A stretch of DNA of 64,000 bases, from positions 53,538 through 117,537 of the forward strand of contig JAFEGH010000010.1 in NCBI GenBank assembly GCA_018240065.1, written 5' to 3'. Source of the stretch: Verrucomicrobiota bacterium. Its GTDB lineage: Bacteria > Chlamydiota > Chlamydiia > Chlamydiales > Rhabdochlamydiaceae. Shown one piece after another: positions 54,160 through 62,297 of this stretch. The notes below the pieces were generated by a model, which was not told where the DNA came from, did not search any database, and saw nothing but the letters and a program-made list of their open reading frames with translations. Within the stretch, counting starts at the first letter, position 1, and each line of letters begins with the position of its first letter. Both the position numbers and the translations under genes were made by a program.

Positions 54160-54699
54160 ATGGAAGGCTCCCAAGGTTACCCTCTCGAGCAGATCGCCAT
54201 CATCAAGCAGAAAAAACTCGACGAGGCAGAGAAAGTTCTGCGCGATAAGAAGAAAGCTCTTGAGCGGGAACAGGAAAAACTTGTCGAGGTAGAAAAAGAG
54301 CGGGACGAGGTGAAAGACCACCGCTTTGCAAAACTTACCCAGTTGCGCGAAAGTATGGATGAGGGCGCACCCTCTGATAAAATCCAGCAAATGCGCTACT
54401 ATCTAAAAGTGGTCGATGAAAAGTTAAAATTAAAAGAGCAGAAAGTCAAAGAGCAGCTAAAACAAGTCGAAAATGCCAAAAACCAAGTCGAAATTGCCCG
54501 CAACGACCTGGTCAAGAAGCAGCAGGACGTCGAGAAGATGCAAATGCATCGCAAAGAATGGGAAAAAGAGATGAGGTCCCTTCAGGAGCACAAAGAGGGC
54601 GTCGAGACCGACGAAATGGGCTCCACACTCCACCAGCGCAAGCAGATCTCCGACAAAAAGACTTCGCAGCGCCATCCCAGGAAAAAACATCCCAGCTAA
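54160..54699 (+). CDS. cdsO: T3S central stalk protein CdsO (SctO)
   Basis: This 179-residue protein is almost entirely coiled coil (heptads with Lys/Glu/Leu from about 8 to 155, VEKMQMHRKEWEKEM), with a basic tail. It corresponds to FliJ/YscO-type stalk proteins that sit in the ATPase hexamer and contact the export gate. It lies directly after cdsN, as in Chlamydia (CT670). GAGG lies 9 bases before the ATG. Confidence 0.92.
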   Translation: MEGSQGYPLEQIAIIKQKKLDEAEKVLRDKKKALEREQEKLVEVEKERDEVKDHRFAKLTQLRESMDEGAPSDKIQQMRYYLKVVDEKLKLKEQKVKEQLKQVENAKNQVEIARNDLVKKQQDVEKMQMHRKEWEKEMRSLQEHKEGVETDEMGSTLHQRKQISDKKTSQRHPRKKHPS

Positions 54700-54855
54700 T
54701 ATCCCCCTAACAACTTCAAAACTTAGGTTCCGACTGAGCCATCTAAAAAACCAATCTCTCGCACGCCATGTTTTTTTCTTCCCCTCGCTATATTGAGCGC
54801 TGGACAATTGTCTCTTCTCTGGGGTATAGGTGTGTAAACTGAGCATCGTGAATAT

Positions 54856-56415
54856 ATGACTGATGTGAGCAAAATCCAAGGCCCCGCCGGACCCTCGGAA
54901 TCTCCAGGTAAAAAGGAAAAGTCCTCTGCCGACGCCGACAAATTCAGCGAAGCGATGCGCAAACGCGTGCAGGAAGTCAGTCAGGTCGATCCAGATGAGC
55001 AAAAAAAACGCAAGCGCGGCGAAGAAGCTGAAGAAGAAGAGGATTTGAACGCTCCTCAGGCGGGACCCACCACCCCCGCTGCCCTGGTGACCCCGTTTTC
55101 TATGGAAGCGGAAACAAAAAAAGCCAGCCCCCTCGACTTGCAACAGGGAGGACCGGGCATTTCTCCCACTGAATCGGCCCAGCCGACGACGCAGCTTCCT
55201 TCAGCTCCTAAGACCGCCTTCTTTCAGGCCCCCGCATCGGACGAGATGGCTGATGACTCGGGAGTCCTTGAAGAAGGATCTTTTGGGGCGGGCGCACCCG
55301 AAACCCAGGAGGCGGCTCAGCCTCCCCCTTTTTTCTCTTCGCAGGGGAGCTCATCCGCCGAGCAGGCTTCCGAGCAGGCTCAAGAGCAGCAGCAGTCCTA
55401 TCAGGCGCAAGCCGAGCAGCAGCAAGCGCAACAACAGCAGCAGCAACCGGGCTGGACTCCTGAAGGGCAACAGCCCGTTACTGCAGGACCTCCTGAGTCG
55501 CAGCAATCGGAACAGGGCAAGCAGCAGCAAGGACAACAATCGGGGCATGCTCCAAGCGGCCCGCCCGAAGATAAAAAAAGCGGCGCCACGGCCATGCTCC
55601 CTAAAACCGCATCTCCTTTGGAAGAGGAGCAGCAGAAGCAGGCCGCATCTGCAAAAACCCGGCAAACCCAGCAGCAAAAGCCTCCGCCGGGGATGACCGC
55701 CGCCTCGCTGGAGGGCACTCCTGCCACGAAAATTCAGGACACCTCCACTTTTTTTGAACAGATGGGCAAAGAAGGCCAGGGCCAAGGACAGAAAGGCAAA
55801 CAAGGAGCCCAGACTCCTGAAGAAATTGAAGAAGCAGCCGAAGCATTAGGCCCAGGGCCTGCCGCCCCGCCCGTCCCTTTTTCCCAGACTCTCGAAGGAA
55901 AAGAAGAAAAAAAAGTGGACGACAAAGAAAAAACATCCCCGATGGAAGCGATGGGTCAGCCCTTGTCTGGAACTGAAGCGCAGTCCATGATGGTGGCCCC
56001 GCCGCCGGGGCCAGAGACGCTTCCTCCCTATGCAAACATGAACCCGCAAGTGCAGGAAATGTTTGACAGAATGGTGGGAGTGATGACCGTGATGACAATG
56101 TCCGGGGTGACCGAAACGGTCATTACTTTAAATACCCCCCAATTTGCTTCTTCTGTTTTTTTCGGAACTCAAATTATAATCCAGGAATTTAGTACCGCTC
56201 CCCAAGCTTTTAATATCCAACTCAACGGAACACCTCAAGCCGTAGCCCTATTTCAAGGCAATGCCGATGATTTAATGGCTGCATTTCAAGCCGGCAACTA
56301 CAATTTCCGAGTCAACCGTCTTGAAACAGGTTATCTTGCTGATCGTCCGTTGTTCAAGCGTAAGGAAAAAGCTTCGGGAAAAGATCAAGAACAGACAGGA
56401 GATAACCCACAATGA
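54856..56415 (+). CDS. cdsP: T3S needle-length/substrate-switch protein CdsP (SctP)
   Basis: A 519-residue protein with a long low-complexity Pro/Gln/Ala-rich region (about 45-385, with runs of Gln near 180-225) and a compact C-terminal domain (about 395-500, MVGVMTVMTMSGVTETVITL onward). A long unstructured ruler and a small folded C-terminal switch domain are the SctP/YscP pattern. C. trachomatis CdsP (CT671) is about 283 residues by memory, so the ruler here is much longer. The stop overlaps the next gene by 4 bases. Confidence 0.85.
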   Translation: MTDVSKIQGPAGPSESPGKKEKSSADADKFSEAMRKRVQEVSQVDPDEQKKRKRGEEAEEEEDLNAPQAGPTTPAALVTPFSMEAETKKASPLDLQQGGPGISPTESAQPTTQLPSAPKTAFFQAPASDEMADDSGVLEEGSFGAGAPETQEAAQPPPFFSSQGSSSAEQASEQAQEQQQSYQAQAEQQQAQQQQQQPGWTPEGQQPVTAGPPESQQSEQGKQQQGQQSGHAPSGPPEDKKSGATAMLPKTASPLEEEQQKQAASAKTRQTQQQKPPPGMTAASLEGTPATKIQDTSTFFEQMGKEGQGQGQKGKQGAQTPEEIEEAAEALGPGPAAPPVPFSQTLEGKEEKKVDDKEKTSPMEAMGQPLSGTEAQSMMVAPPPGPETLPPYANMNPQVQEMFDRMVGVMTVMTMSGVTETVITLNTPQFASSVFFGTQIIIQEFSTAPQAFNIQLNGTPQAVALFQGNADDLMAAFQAGNYNFRVNRLETGYLADRPLFKRKEKASGKDQEQTGDNPQ

Positions 56416-57167
56416 GCGTATTACCACAGGAACTCATGCGGAAGATCTCAGCCAATTCCTCCAGCCATTCGGAACTTTCCTTGACCACGGAAATTCCGGA
56501 AGAGCGCTTTCGGGAATTGTTGCAGGTTCTGCCCATAGATGAGAAAAACCGCGACCCAGATTTCTTTTCCCTACTCATTGGCGAGGAAGAAGAAGAAAAC
56601 CCCATCGACCATCAAGAGAATCACGCCGTCTTCTGCGCTCCCATCGCCCAGCCTTGGGCGCCTCTGCAACCAGATGAAGATAAAAAAGATCAGTCCAAAG
56701 TGGTCGAGGCTCCCTGCGTGGCTCCCCTTTCTTTCCGCGCTTCTGACGCAGGGGTTGCAGTCTCTGCTCCCACGGCTCCAACGCTTGCTCCGGAGGTCGA
56801 GGCTGCATTTGAGAAGATGGCCTCATGCATGATCGTCATGAGTTCTTCCCATGAGGTCGAGACGACCCTTTTCCTCGACAATCCCCGCTTCTCCTCTTCC
56901 TCTCTTTTTGGGACGAAGATCACGATTCGCGAATTTAGCACGGCGCCCAAAGCGTTCAATATCGAAATCGTCTCCAATCCGCATGCTGTCGCGATGATCG
57001 ATGCCAGCAAGAACGACCTATTGTCCGCCTTTCAAAACGGCAGTTTCAATTTCACCGTCCATCGCTTCGACACCCACCTCGAACAAAGAGAAGACCGCCC
57101 TGTCTTACATCGAAAAGAAAGCGGCGACAAAGAACAGAAGGATCAAAAAGGAGGTCGTGAGTCATGA
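56412..57167 (+). CDS. Second CdsP-type C-terminal domain protein
   Basis: A 251-residue protein whose residues about 130-235 repeat the CdsP switch domain: SLFGTKITIREFSTAPKAFN here matches VFFGTQIIIQEFSTAPQAFN there, then DLLSAFQNGSFNFTVHR matches DLMAAFQAGNYNFRVNR. Its N-terminal part is short and acidic, without the Gln-rich ruler. It overlaps cdsP by 4 bases and cdsQ by 4 bases, so the three are translated together. Chlamydia has no second copy at this place, as far as I recall. It may be a cofactor of the switch or a competing gatekeeper. Confidence 0.8.
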   Translation: MSVLPQELMRKISANSSSHSELSLTTEIPEERFRELLQVLPIDEKNRDPDFFSLLIGEEEEENPIDHQENHAVFCAPIAQPWAPLQPDEDKKDQSKVVEAPCVAPLSFRASDAGVAVSAPTAPTLAPEVEAAFEKMASCMIVMSSSHEVETTLFLDNPRFSSSSLFGTKITIREFSTAPKAFNIEIVSNPHAVAMIDASKNDLLSAFQNGSFNFTVHRFDTHLEQREDRPVLHRKESGDKEQKDQKGGRES

Positions 57168-58360
57168 CTGAAGCGCCTCTCGCATGGGTCAAAGAGATCC
57201 ATAATACATTGATTGAGGCTAAGGCGATCCCCTTATCAGGTTTTGCGCCTGCTTTTCCGTGGGAAGAATTCTCGGAGAAAATCGCCGAGATGCTGCAGCA
57301 GCCTGAATTAAAGATCGTCCCCCGCCACACAAAATTTTTAAAGGGTTCAGAGATCACATCCGGACTGGGTGCCGGGTTCATCCCGCTCTCCCTTGAATTG
57401 ACTCCGCTGAGCGGGCAGGCATTCTGGATCATGGGAAAAGAGGATGTCGCCAAGCTGGCGGCCCTTGCCCTGACTCCCTCCAATGGCAATAAAGGCTTTT
57501 CTTCTCCCAAATTCCAGGAAGGATTTTACTATTACCTCGCCACTCTTGCGCTGCAGGCTCTCGATGAGAGGAGAGCGTTTAACGACCTCTCCGTCAAACT
57601 TGGAAAGTCAGGAACCCTCCCGCAGGACGAAGCACTCTGCGTCGATGTCGAGATCCAGCACCCCAAGCACACCTTTTGGGGAAGACTGGTCTGTCCCGCT
57701 TCGCTGCATGAAGCATTTAAAACTCATTTCAGCACAGAGCAGCCCGCTCCTCTGACCAGCGCGCTTGCAAAACAGATGGACGTCACGGTCCGCCTTGAGC
57801 TCGGCCAGACAATCCTTTCCCTTTCAGAGTGGAAAGGAGCCAACGTGGGAGATTTCATTCTTCTGGACAGATGCACCTTCGACCCCAAGACCCACAAAGG
57901 GACTGCCACTCTGATGCTGGAACATACACCGATCCTGCGCGTCAGGATCAAGGACAATAGTTTAAAAATTGTCGATTATGCGATTTATCGCGAGGAGCAA
58001 AATCAGATGAATTCCGATACGCCGCAAGATGAGAACAACTCTGAGACAGACGAGTTTTCCTCCGCCGAGTTTGAAGCGGAAGGCAATGCAGAAGAAAACC
58101 ATCTCTGGTCTGCGCAGAACGGGGGCCTTGAGAAAATGGTCTCGACTAAAGAGATCCCTCTGACGCTCAGCGTCGAGGTCGCGCGCCTGCGCATCAATCT
58201 TGAAAAACTGCTTCAGCTCTCTCCCGGCAATGTTCTGGAACTGCCTGTCAAGCCGGAACAGGGCGTCGATATCGTCGTCGGCGGGAAGAAAGTCGCAAAA
58301 GCTGAGCTGATCAAACTCGGCGAGATGCTCGGCGTTAAAATCCTACAGATCGGAGAATAG
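57164..58360 (+). CDS. cdsQ: T3S cytoplasmic-ring protein CdsQ (SctQ)
   Basis: This 398-residue sorting-platform protein has an N-terminal domain, a central SpoA-like region (about 200-270, RLELGQTILSLSEWKGANVGDFILLD) and a C-terminal SpoA domain (about 325-398, IPLTLSVEVARLRINLEKLLQLSPGN region ending GVKILQIGE). An acidic linker (about 283-320) joins the two. An internal ATG with its own ribosome site lies at the start of the linker (see separate entry). It is translated in overlap with the upstream gene and followed by pkn5. Confidence 0.92.
   Translation: MTEAPLAWVKEIHNTLIEAKAIPLSGFAPAFPWEEFSEKIAEMLQQPELKIVPRHTKFLKGSEITSGLGAGFIPLSLELTPLSGQAFWIMGKEDVAKLAALALTPSNGNKGFSSPKFQEGFYYYLATLALQALDERRAFNDLSVKLGKSGTLPQDEALCVDVEIQHPKHTFWGRLVCPASLHEAFKTHFSTEQPAPLTSALAKQMDVTVRLELGQTILSLSEWKGANVGDFILLDRCTFDPKTHKGTATLMLEHTPILRVRIKDNSLKIVDYAIYREEQNQMNSDTPQDENNSETDEFSSAEFEAEGNAEENHLWSAQNGGLEKMVSTKEIPLTLSVEVARLRINLEKLLQLSPGNVLELPVKPEQGVDIVVGGKKVAKAELIKLGEMLGVKILQIGE
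58007..58360 (+). CDS. Possible short CdsQ form from an internal start
   Basis: In-frame ATG (codon 282 of cdsQ) with GAGGAG at 57992-57997, 9 bases upstream, would give a 117-residue protein: the acidic linker plus the C-terminal SpoA domain. Several SctQ proteins (YscQ, SpaO) produce such a short product that is part of the sorting platform. Confidence 0.5.
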   Translation: MNSDTPQDENNSETDEFSSAEFEAEGNAEENHLWSAQNGGLEKMVSTKEIPLTLSVEVARLRINLEKLLQLSPGNVLELPVKPEQGVDIVVGGKKVAKAELIKLGEMLGVKILQIGE

Positions 58361-58369
58361 TTAATACCG

Positions 58370-59977
58370 ATGGCAGAGAGCTCATTTTATAAACAGAACA
58401 CGATGCCCGATCTGATCACAGGAGAGGAAGAGCCGGAGCTCCCTTCCTTGATCGGGCCTTATAAAATCGAGAGCCTCTTTTCCAAAGGAGGCATGAGCCT
58501 TCTTTACCTCGGACTTGACCTTGAGAATAAAAAACCTCTCGTGATCAAAGTCCTGTCTCCCTCCTATGTCACCCAGCCGGAAGCTGTCGAACGGTTTTTA
58601 AAAGAAGCCAAAGTGATCGCCCTGACCAATCACCCCAACATCGTTAAACTTTACGGACAGGGGCAATGGGAGAAAGGGCTGTACATCGCCATGGAGCTGA
58701 TCCACGGCATCTCTCTCAAGCAATTCATCATGCAGCACTCCCTCTCCATGCGCAGAGCACTGGAGATCATTCTGCAGGTGTCCTATGCCCTTCTTCACTT
58801 GCATTCCCACGGCGTGATCCACCGCGATCTGAAACCTGAAAACATCCTGATCACGGAAGAAGGGGAAATCAAAGTCATCGACTTCGGCATCGCCCAATTG
58901 CATGAAGAAAAAGAGAATAAAGCCGACAAGTCCCGGTTTTTAGGCACCCCGAATTACATGAGCCCTGAACAAAAAGAAGATCCGGCAACGGTCACCTTTG
59001 CTACCGACATTTACTCGCTTGGAGTCATTCTCTACGAACTCATCTTAGGTAAATTGAGCTACGGGATCATCAACATGACCGCTCTTCCCAAAGGGTTGAA
59101 AAAGATCGCCGCCAAGACGCTGGCCGTCTCCGTCAAAGAGCGCTATCAGAATATTTCCGAGTTCATCCACGATGTCTCCCAATATTTAAATTCGGGCGAT
59201 CTTGAAAAAGAGCGTCCCGGAAGCGATCAGGCCAAAGAGATCAATGAGCGGCTCCAGAGGGCCAATTTGAATCTCTCTCCTCTCGCTCTTCCGACCTGGC
59301 CGCAAATGGACCTGGGGCTGGCCAAAGGAAGAGGCAAACAGCAGCTCGGACTTTACTACGATCTCTTTCGGCTGCCCAACAACACGTTCCTTGCCATCCT
59401 TGCCTGCACTCCTTTCGCTGCGATCGAATCGGCGATCTCCATCGCTGTTCTGCGGGGAATGATCAGGATGCATTTGAACGATTTCGCCCCTTCTGCTAGA
59501 GGACTCTTCAAACCGATCCCCTTTGTCGAAAAACTCAATCGCTTGATCTGCGACGACATCATGGGCGACAAGTTCGCCATGAGTTTCGTCCTGCTCGATC
59601 CTTTGAGAGACCTTGCGACGTATGTTTCCTGCGGCTTCGAAGACCTCCTGCACATCCCCCAAGGGCAGACCAAGCCGCGCAGACTTTCCTCGCAGAATGA
59701 CCTTCTCGGAGTTTCTGCGACGACTGAGTTTTCTGAAACCAGCGATAACTGGAATGCGGGCGACTTGCTCATTTTCCATTCCCTTGCACTGGCCCAGGAC
59801 GCCAGCCCCGACCAAAGGGAGCAGCTTGATCTGGCCTTGAACGAAGGGGTCACCGAAAATCTCCTTCTCTCCTCCCAAAGGCAAGCGGAGGCCGTTCTTA
59901 AAAGGACCGCCTCTTCCCCAGCCTATTCCCTCATCCCCTATCCCAAAGCCCTGATCTCCATCCAGCGCATTATCTGA
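58370..59977 (+). CDS. pkn5: Ser/Thr protein kinase Pkn5
   Basis: This 535-residue protein has a kinase domain at about 27-290. The glycine loop is FSKGGMSLLYLG, Lys60 lies in VIKVL, the catalytic loop is HRDLKPEN (151-158), DFG is at 171-173 and the activation segment has GTPNYMSPEQ. All catalytic residues are present, unlike the two kinase-like proteins at 43908-47032. A C-terminal domain of about 240 residues of unknown function follows. Position after cdsQ matches CT673 (Pkn5), reported as a T3S substrate. C. trachomatis Pkn5 was described as lacking some catalytic residues, as I recall, so the intact motifs here are noteworthy. Confidence 0.9.
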   Translation: MAESSFYKQNTMPDLITGEEEPELPSLIGPYKIESLFSKGGMSLLYLGLDLENKKPLVIKVLSPSYVTQPEAVERFLKEAKVIALTNHPNIVKLYGQGQWEKGLYIAMELIHGISLKQFIMQHSLSMRRALEIILQVSYALLHLHSHGVIHRDLKPENILITEEGEIKVIDFGIAQLHEEKENKADKSRFLGTPNYMSPEQKEDPATVTFATDIYSLGVILYELILGKLSYGIINMTALPKGLKKIAAKTLAVSVKERYQNISEFIHDVSQYLNSGDLEKERPGSDQAKEINERLQRANLNLSPLALPTWPQMDLGLAKGRGKQQLGLYYDLFRLPNNTFLAILACTPFAAIESAISIAVLRGMIRMHLNDFAPSARGLFKPIPFVEKLNRLICDDIMGDKFAMSFVLLDPLRDLATYVSCGFEDLLHIPQGQTKPRRLSSQNDLLGVSATTEFSETSDNWNAGDLLIFHSLALAQDASPDQREQLDLALNEGVTENLLLSSQRQAEAVLKRTASSPAYSLIPYPKALISIQRII

Positions 59978-59992
59978 CCCCGCCACCCCAAC

Positions 59993-60085
59993 TCGCGTCT
60001 TGAAGCATTCCTCGACCACTTTAAGCTGATTGGGGAAAATGAAGCTGCATTCATTGAAAAGTTGCAAAAATTCGTCAGAGGATAA
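59993..60085 (+). pseudogene. Remnant of a second copy of the 614-residue protein gene
   Basis: From 59993 a frame reads SRLEAFLDHFKLIGENEAAF then IEKLQKFVRG and stop. It matches the C-terminus of the 614-residue protein (RLEAFLDLFNLIGQNQKGF, VEKLQKFV; from codon 563) at 20 of 27 positions. It has no start and begins 15 bases after the pkn5 stop. Confidence 0.75.
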
Positions 60086-60434
60086 TGCCACTCCGCCCCG
60101 ACAGTCAGCGCCGGCTATTCACGTCTAATCGCGCTTCCATTAAACGAGGGAATCCCTCGGATTTGCCCTCATGTAGATCATTCCCTTAGCAAGAGGATTC
60201 CGCGCCCTCTTTGAAGCCTCACTGAGAGACCCTGCTTTCTACGCAGGCCATATCTCCCTAAGCGCCAGCTTTCATCCTCCATTATTTTAGTTTCCTCAAT
60301 GAATTCACTTAAATAATTGACAAACAAGACGTTACGATTAATTGCACCATAAACACAGGAACAAGTATTTAATTTAAAAAAATTAAATTATCTGATATAA
60401 TAAAAGTAAAAGCAAAGACGAGGCTTAATTTAAT
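60086..60434. other. Intergenic region between the remnant and the 614-residue protein gene
   Basis: No gene is supported. A perfect small palindrome, CGAGGG (60145-60150) with CCCTCG (60154-60159), lies near its start without a T-run. The last 120 bases are AT-rich and hold a promoter. Confidence 0.55.
60373..60401 (+). promoter_or_regulatory. Probable promoter of the 614-residue protein gene
   Basis: A perfect TATAAT (60396-60401) with TTTAAA (60373-60378) 17 bases upstream, about 35 bases before the start codon. Confidence 0.55.
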
Positions 60435-62279
60435 ATGAGTTTATTTTTCTCTCCCGAATTAACTTACGCCGCTCTTTATAGTAAACCTTCAAGTGCTGTT
60501 AAAGTACCCCCAAAAGAAAATGAAGATCTCAAAAGGATCCTTCCCGAAAGACTCTGGAAAGCCCCCGACCAAGGAAAGCTTCCCTTAGACCTCACCGGCA
60601 GGACAAAGGCGCTTGCCCAAAAGAGATGCACAGCTGCGAAAGGGGCTCTAGACACCCATCTGTTGGTCTTAGGCGATCAAAAATTGACGATCAAAGAAGT
60701 CCTTTTACAGTTTAAGCAGTTCCGTGAAGGTTTACTACTCTCTCTTCAAAGCGGAAAACCCCTACGGGTGGGGAAAGACGAAAATGGGGTAGAAGTAGAA
60801 TTAAGCTATGAAGAAGTTCACAAAATATTTGTCAGCAAAGAGTTTGCCGCTGTATGCAAACTTTCCTACATTTGCGAAGACCTGGTGAAAGAATTAGACG
60901 GGTTAGATGTCGATGAGATGGATCATCAGAAAATGCAGGCCTTCCGCCAAAGGCTCAACGAGATATTGCAATCCGATCCCTACCTGGACGCCAAAGCTGC
61001 CAAAAGTGAACGCAACGATTATTTTGTCCATTTCCTACAATCCTTAAGCTTTGAGATCAACACGCACGCAGAAGGGATGGAGGAGCTTGAAAAAATTGGC
61101 GAGGGCGCGATCGAGCAATATTGCATTTTGCCAGTTAATGAAAATGAGGAAATCAACGCAAAAACGCTATCTGAGTGGACAGAAACTATATTTAGTGGTT
61201 TGGAAGCTGACAAATGGGACAGCACGCTTGCATATATCATGTGGGCGCTTAAAAATATCCACAAAGCATTGATGGCCTTCATCGACAGTAAAATTCCTTA
61301 TGGGAACAAGCTCTATAATTCCTATGAGCTTGGGAACGCCAACATGTGGATCGGCGATTTTGAGGTAAACGGTGCAAAAATCCGTTTCAACCTGGGTCCA
61401 AGCCCAACTTCCGATTCTCTGTTCGAGGCTCAACTCGAATGGGAGCAATCGCAGGGGATGGAGCATATTCAGCATACCCTGGAACATAATCACCCTGCAG
61501 GGGAGACCGCCCGGCTGGAACAGATGCGCGATCTTGCTGAAGCGCAAAGAATGAAAGTCATTGGATCACCTATGGACGGTCCAATTGCAAAAGGGGAAGG
61601 ACAATTCAGCCACGTCCGCAGTGTGGAAGAATTCCATAAAAAACTAAGTACAGAGGTCTGCGGCAGAACAGAGATCCCATTGAAAATTGAAGAGTACAAC
61701 GGATTTGCCAATTCGATACTTACTGACGATGAAATCCAAGAAGCCATCACAGCATCGCAAGAAGCTTTTGGAACCATTTTAGGTCCTCAACATTTTACAA
61801 ACACGACAGACAGGCAGAATGAACGCGTTTGCAAAGCGATGCTACTGGGCTTCACAGGATTCCTGGTTGTAAAGACATTGCTGAAGCTCGGCGATCAACT
61901 CAAGGGAAAATCCCAGGAAGAGGTTGTGGGAATGGTCATGGCGACGATGGGGCAGGCTTGCAAACAGGACGTCGATAGGGGCCCTGTCGTCAATGCTGTC
62001 ACGATCGCGTTTATCCAGATGATCAACAATGGATCCCTAAAAGGCAAAGATGCAAAACAACTGATCGGACTGGTCGTCATGCGCGCATTAATGGTCGACG
62101 GACGCCAGATGATCAAAGGGCGCCTTGAGGCTTTCCTCGATCTCTTCAATCTGATCGGACAAAACCAGAAAGGCTTTGTGGAAAAATTGCAGAAATTCGT
62201 TGGAAAAGAAGAAGAGACTCCCTCTCCAATCCGGTTCATTCCTGCTAATACTCAAGAAGCCCTGCCTAAGGTAGACTAA
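60435..62279 (+). CDS. Unknown 614-residue protein inserted between pkn5 and cdsC
   Basis: I recognise no family. It has no signal peptide; the first 50 residues are polar with Ser/Lys/Pro. Most of the protein is helical, with an acidic central part (about 130-260) and a Gly/Ala-containing C-terminal domain (about 465-600, KAMLLGFTGFLVVKTLLKLG and VVMRALMVDGRQMIKGRLEAF). It has its own promoter. A fragment of a second copy remains at 59993-60085. In C. trachomatis pkn5 and cdsC are adjacent, so this gene is a lineage-specific insertion in the T3S cluster. An effector or regulator is possible, by position only. Confidence 0.85.
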   Translation: MSLFFSPELTYAALYSKPSSAVKVPPKENEDLKRILPERLWKAPDQGKLPLDLTGRTKALAQKRCTAAKGALDTHLLVLGDQKLTIKEVLLQFKQFREGLLLSLQSGKPLRVGKDENGVEVELSYEEVHKIFVSKEFAAVCKLSYICEDLVKELDGLDVDEMDHQKMQAFRQRLNEILQSDPYLDAKAAKSERNDYFVHFLQSLSFEINTHAEGMEELEKIGEGAIEQYCILPVNENEEINAKTLSEWTETIFSGLEADKWDSTLAYIMWALKNIHKALMAFIDSKIPYGNKLYNSYELGNANMWIGDFEVNGAKIRFNLGPSPTSDSLFEAQLEWEQSQGMEHIQHTLEHNHPAGETARLEQMRDLAEAQRMKVIGSPMDGPIAKGEGQFSHVRSVEEFHKKLSTEVCGRTEIPLKIEEYNGFANSILTDDEIQEAITASQEAFGTILGPQHFTNTTDRQNERVCKAMLLGFTGFLVVKTLLKLGDQLKGKSQEEVVGMVMATMGQACKQDVDRGPVVNAVTIAFIQMINNGSLKGKDAKQLIGLVVMRALMVDGRQMIKGRLEAFLDLFNLIGQNQKGFVEKLQKFVGKEEETPSPIRFIPANTQEALPKVD

Positions 62280-62297
62280 AACCGTCTATTAAGATCC

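Noticed and set aside
54720..54855. Promoter between cdsO and cdsP (TGGACA with TATAGG)
   Set aside because: The -10 match is poor and the 18-base spacing is not ideal; too weak to list.
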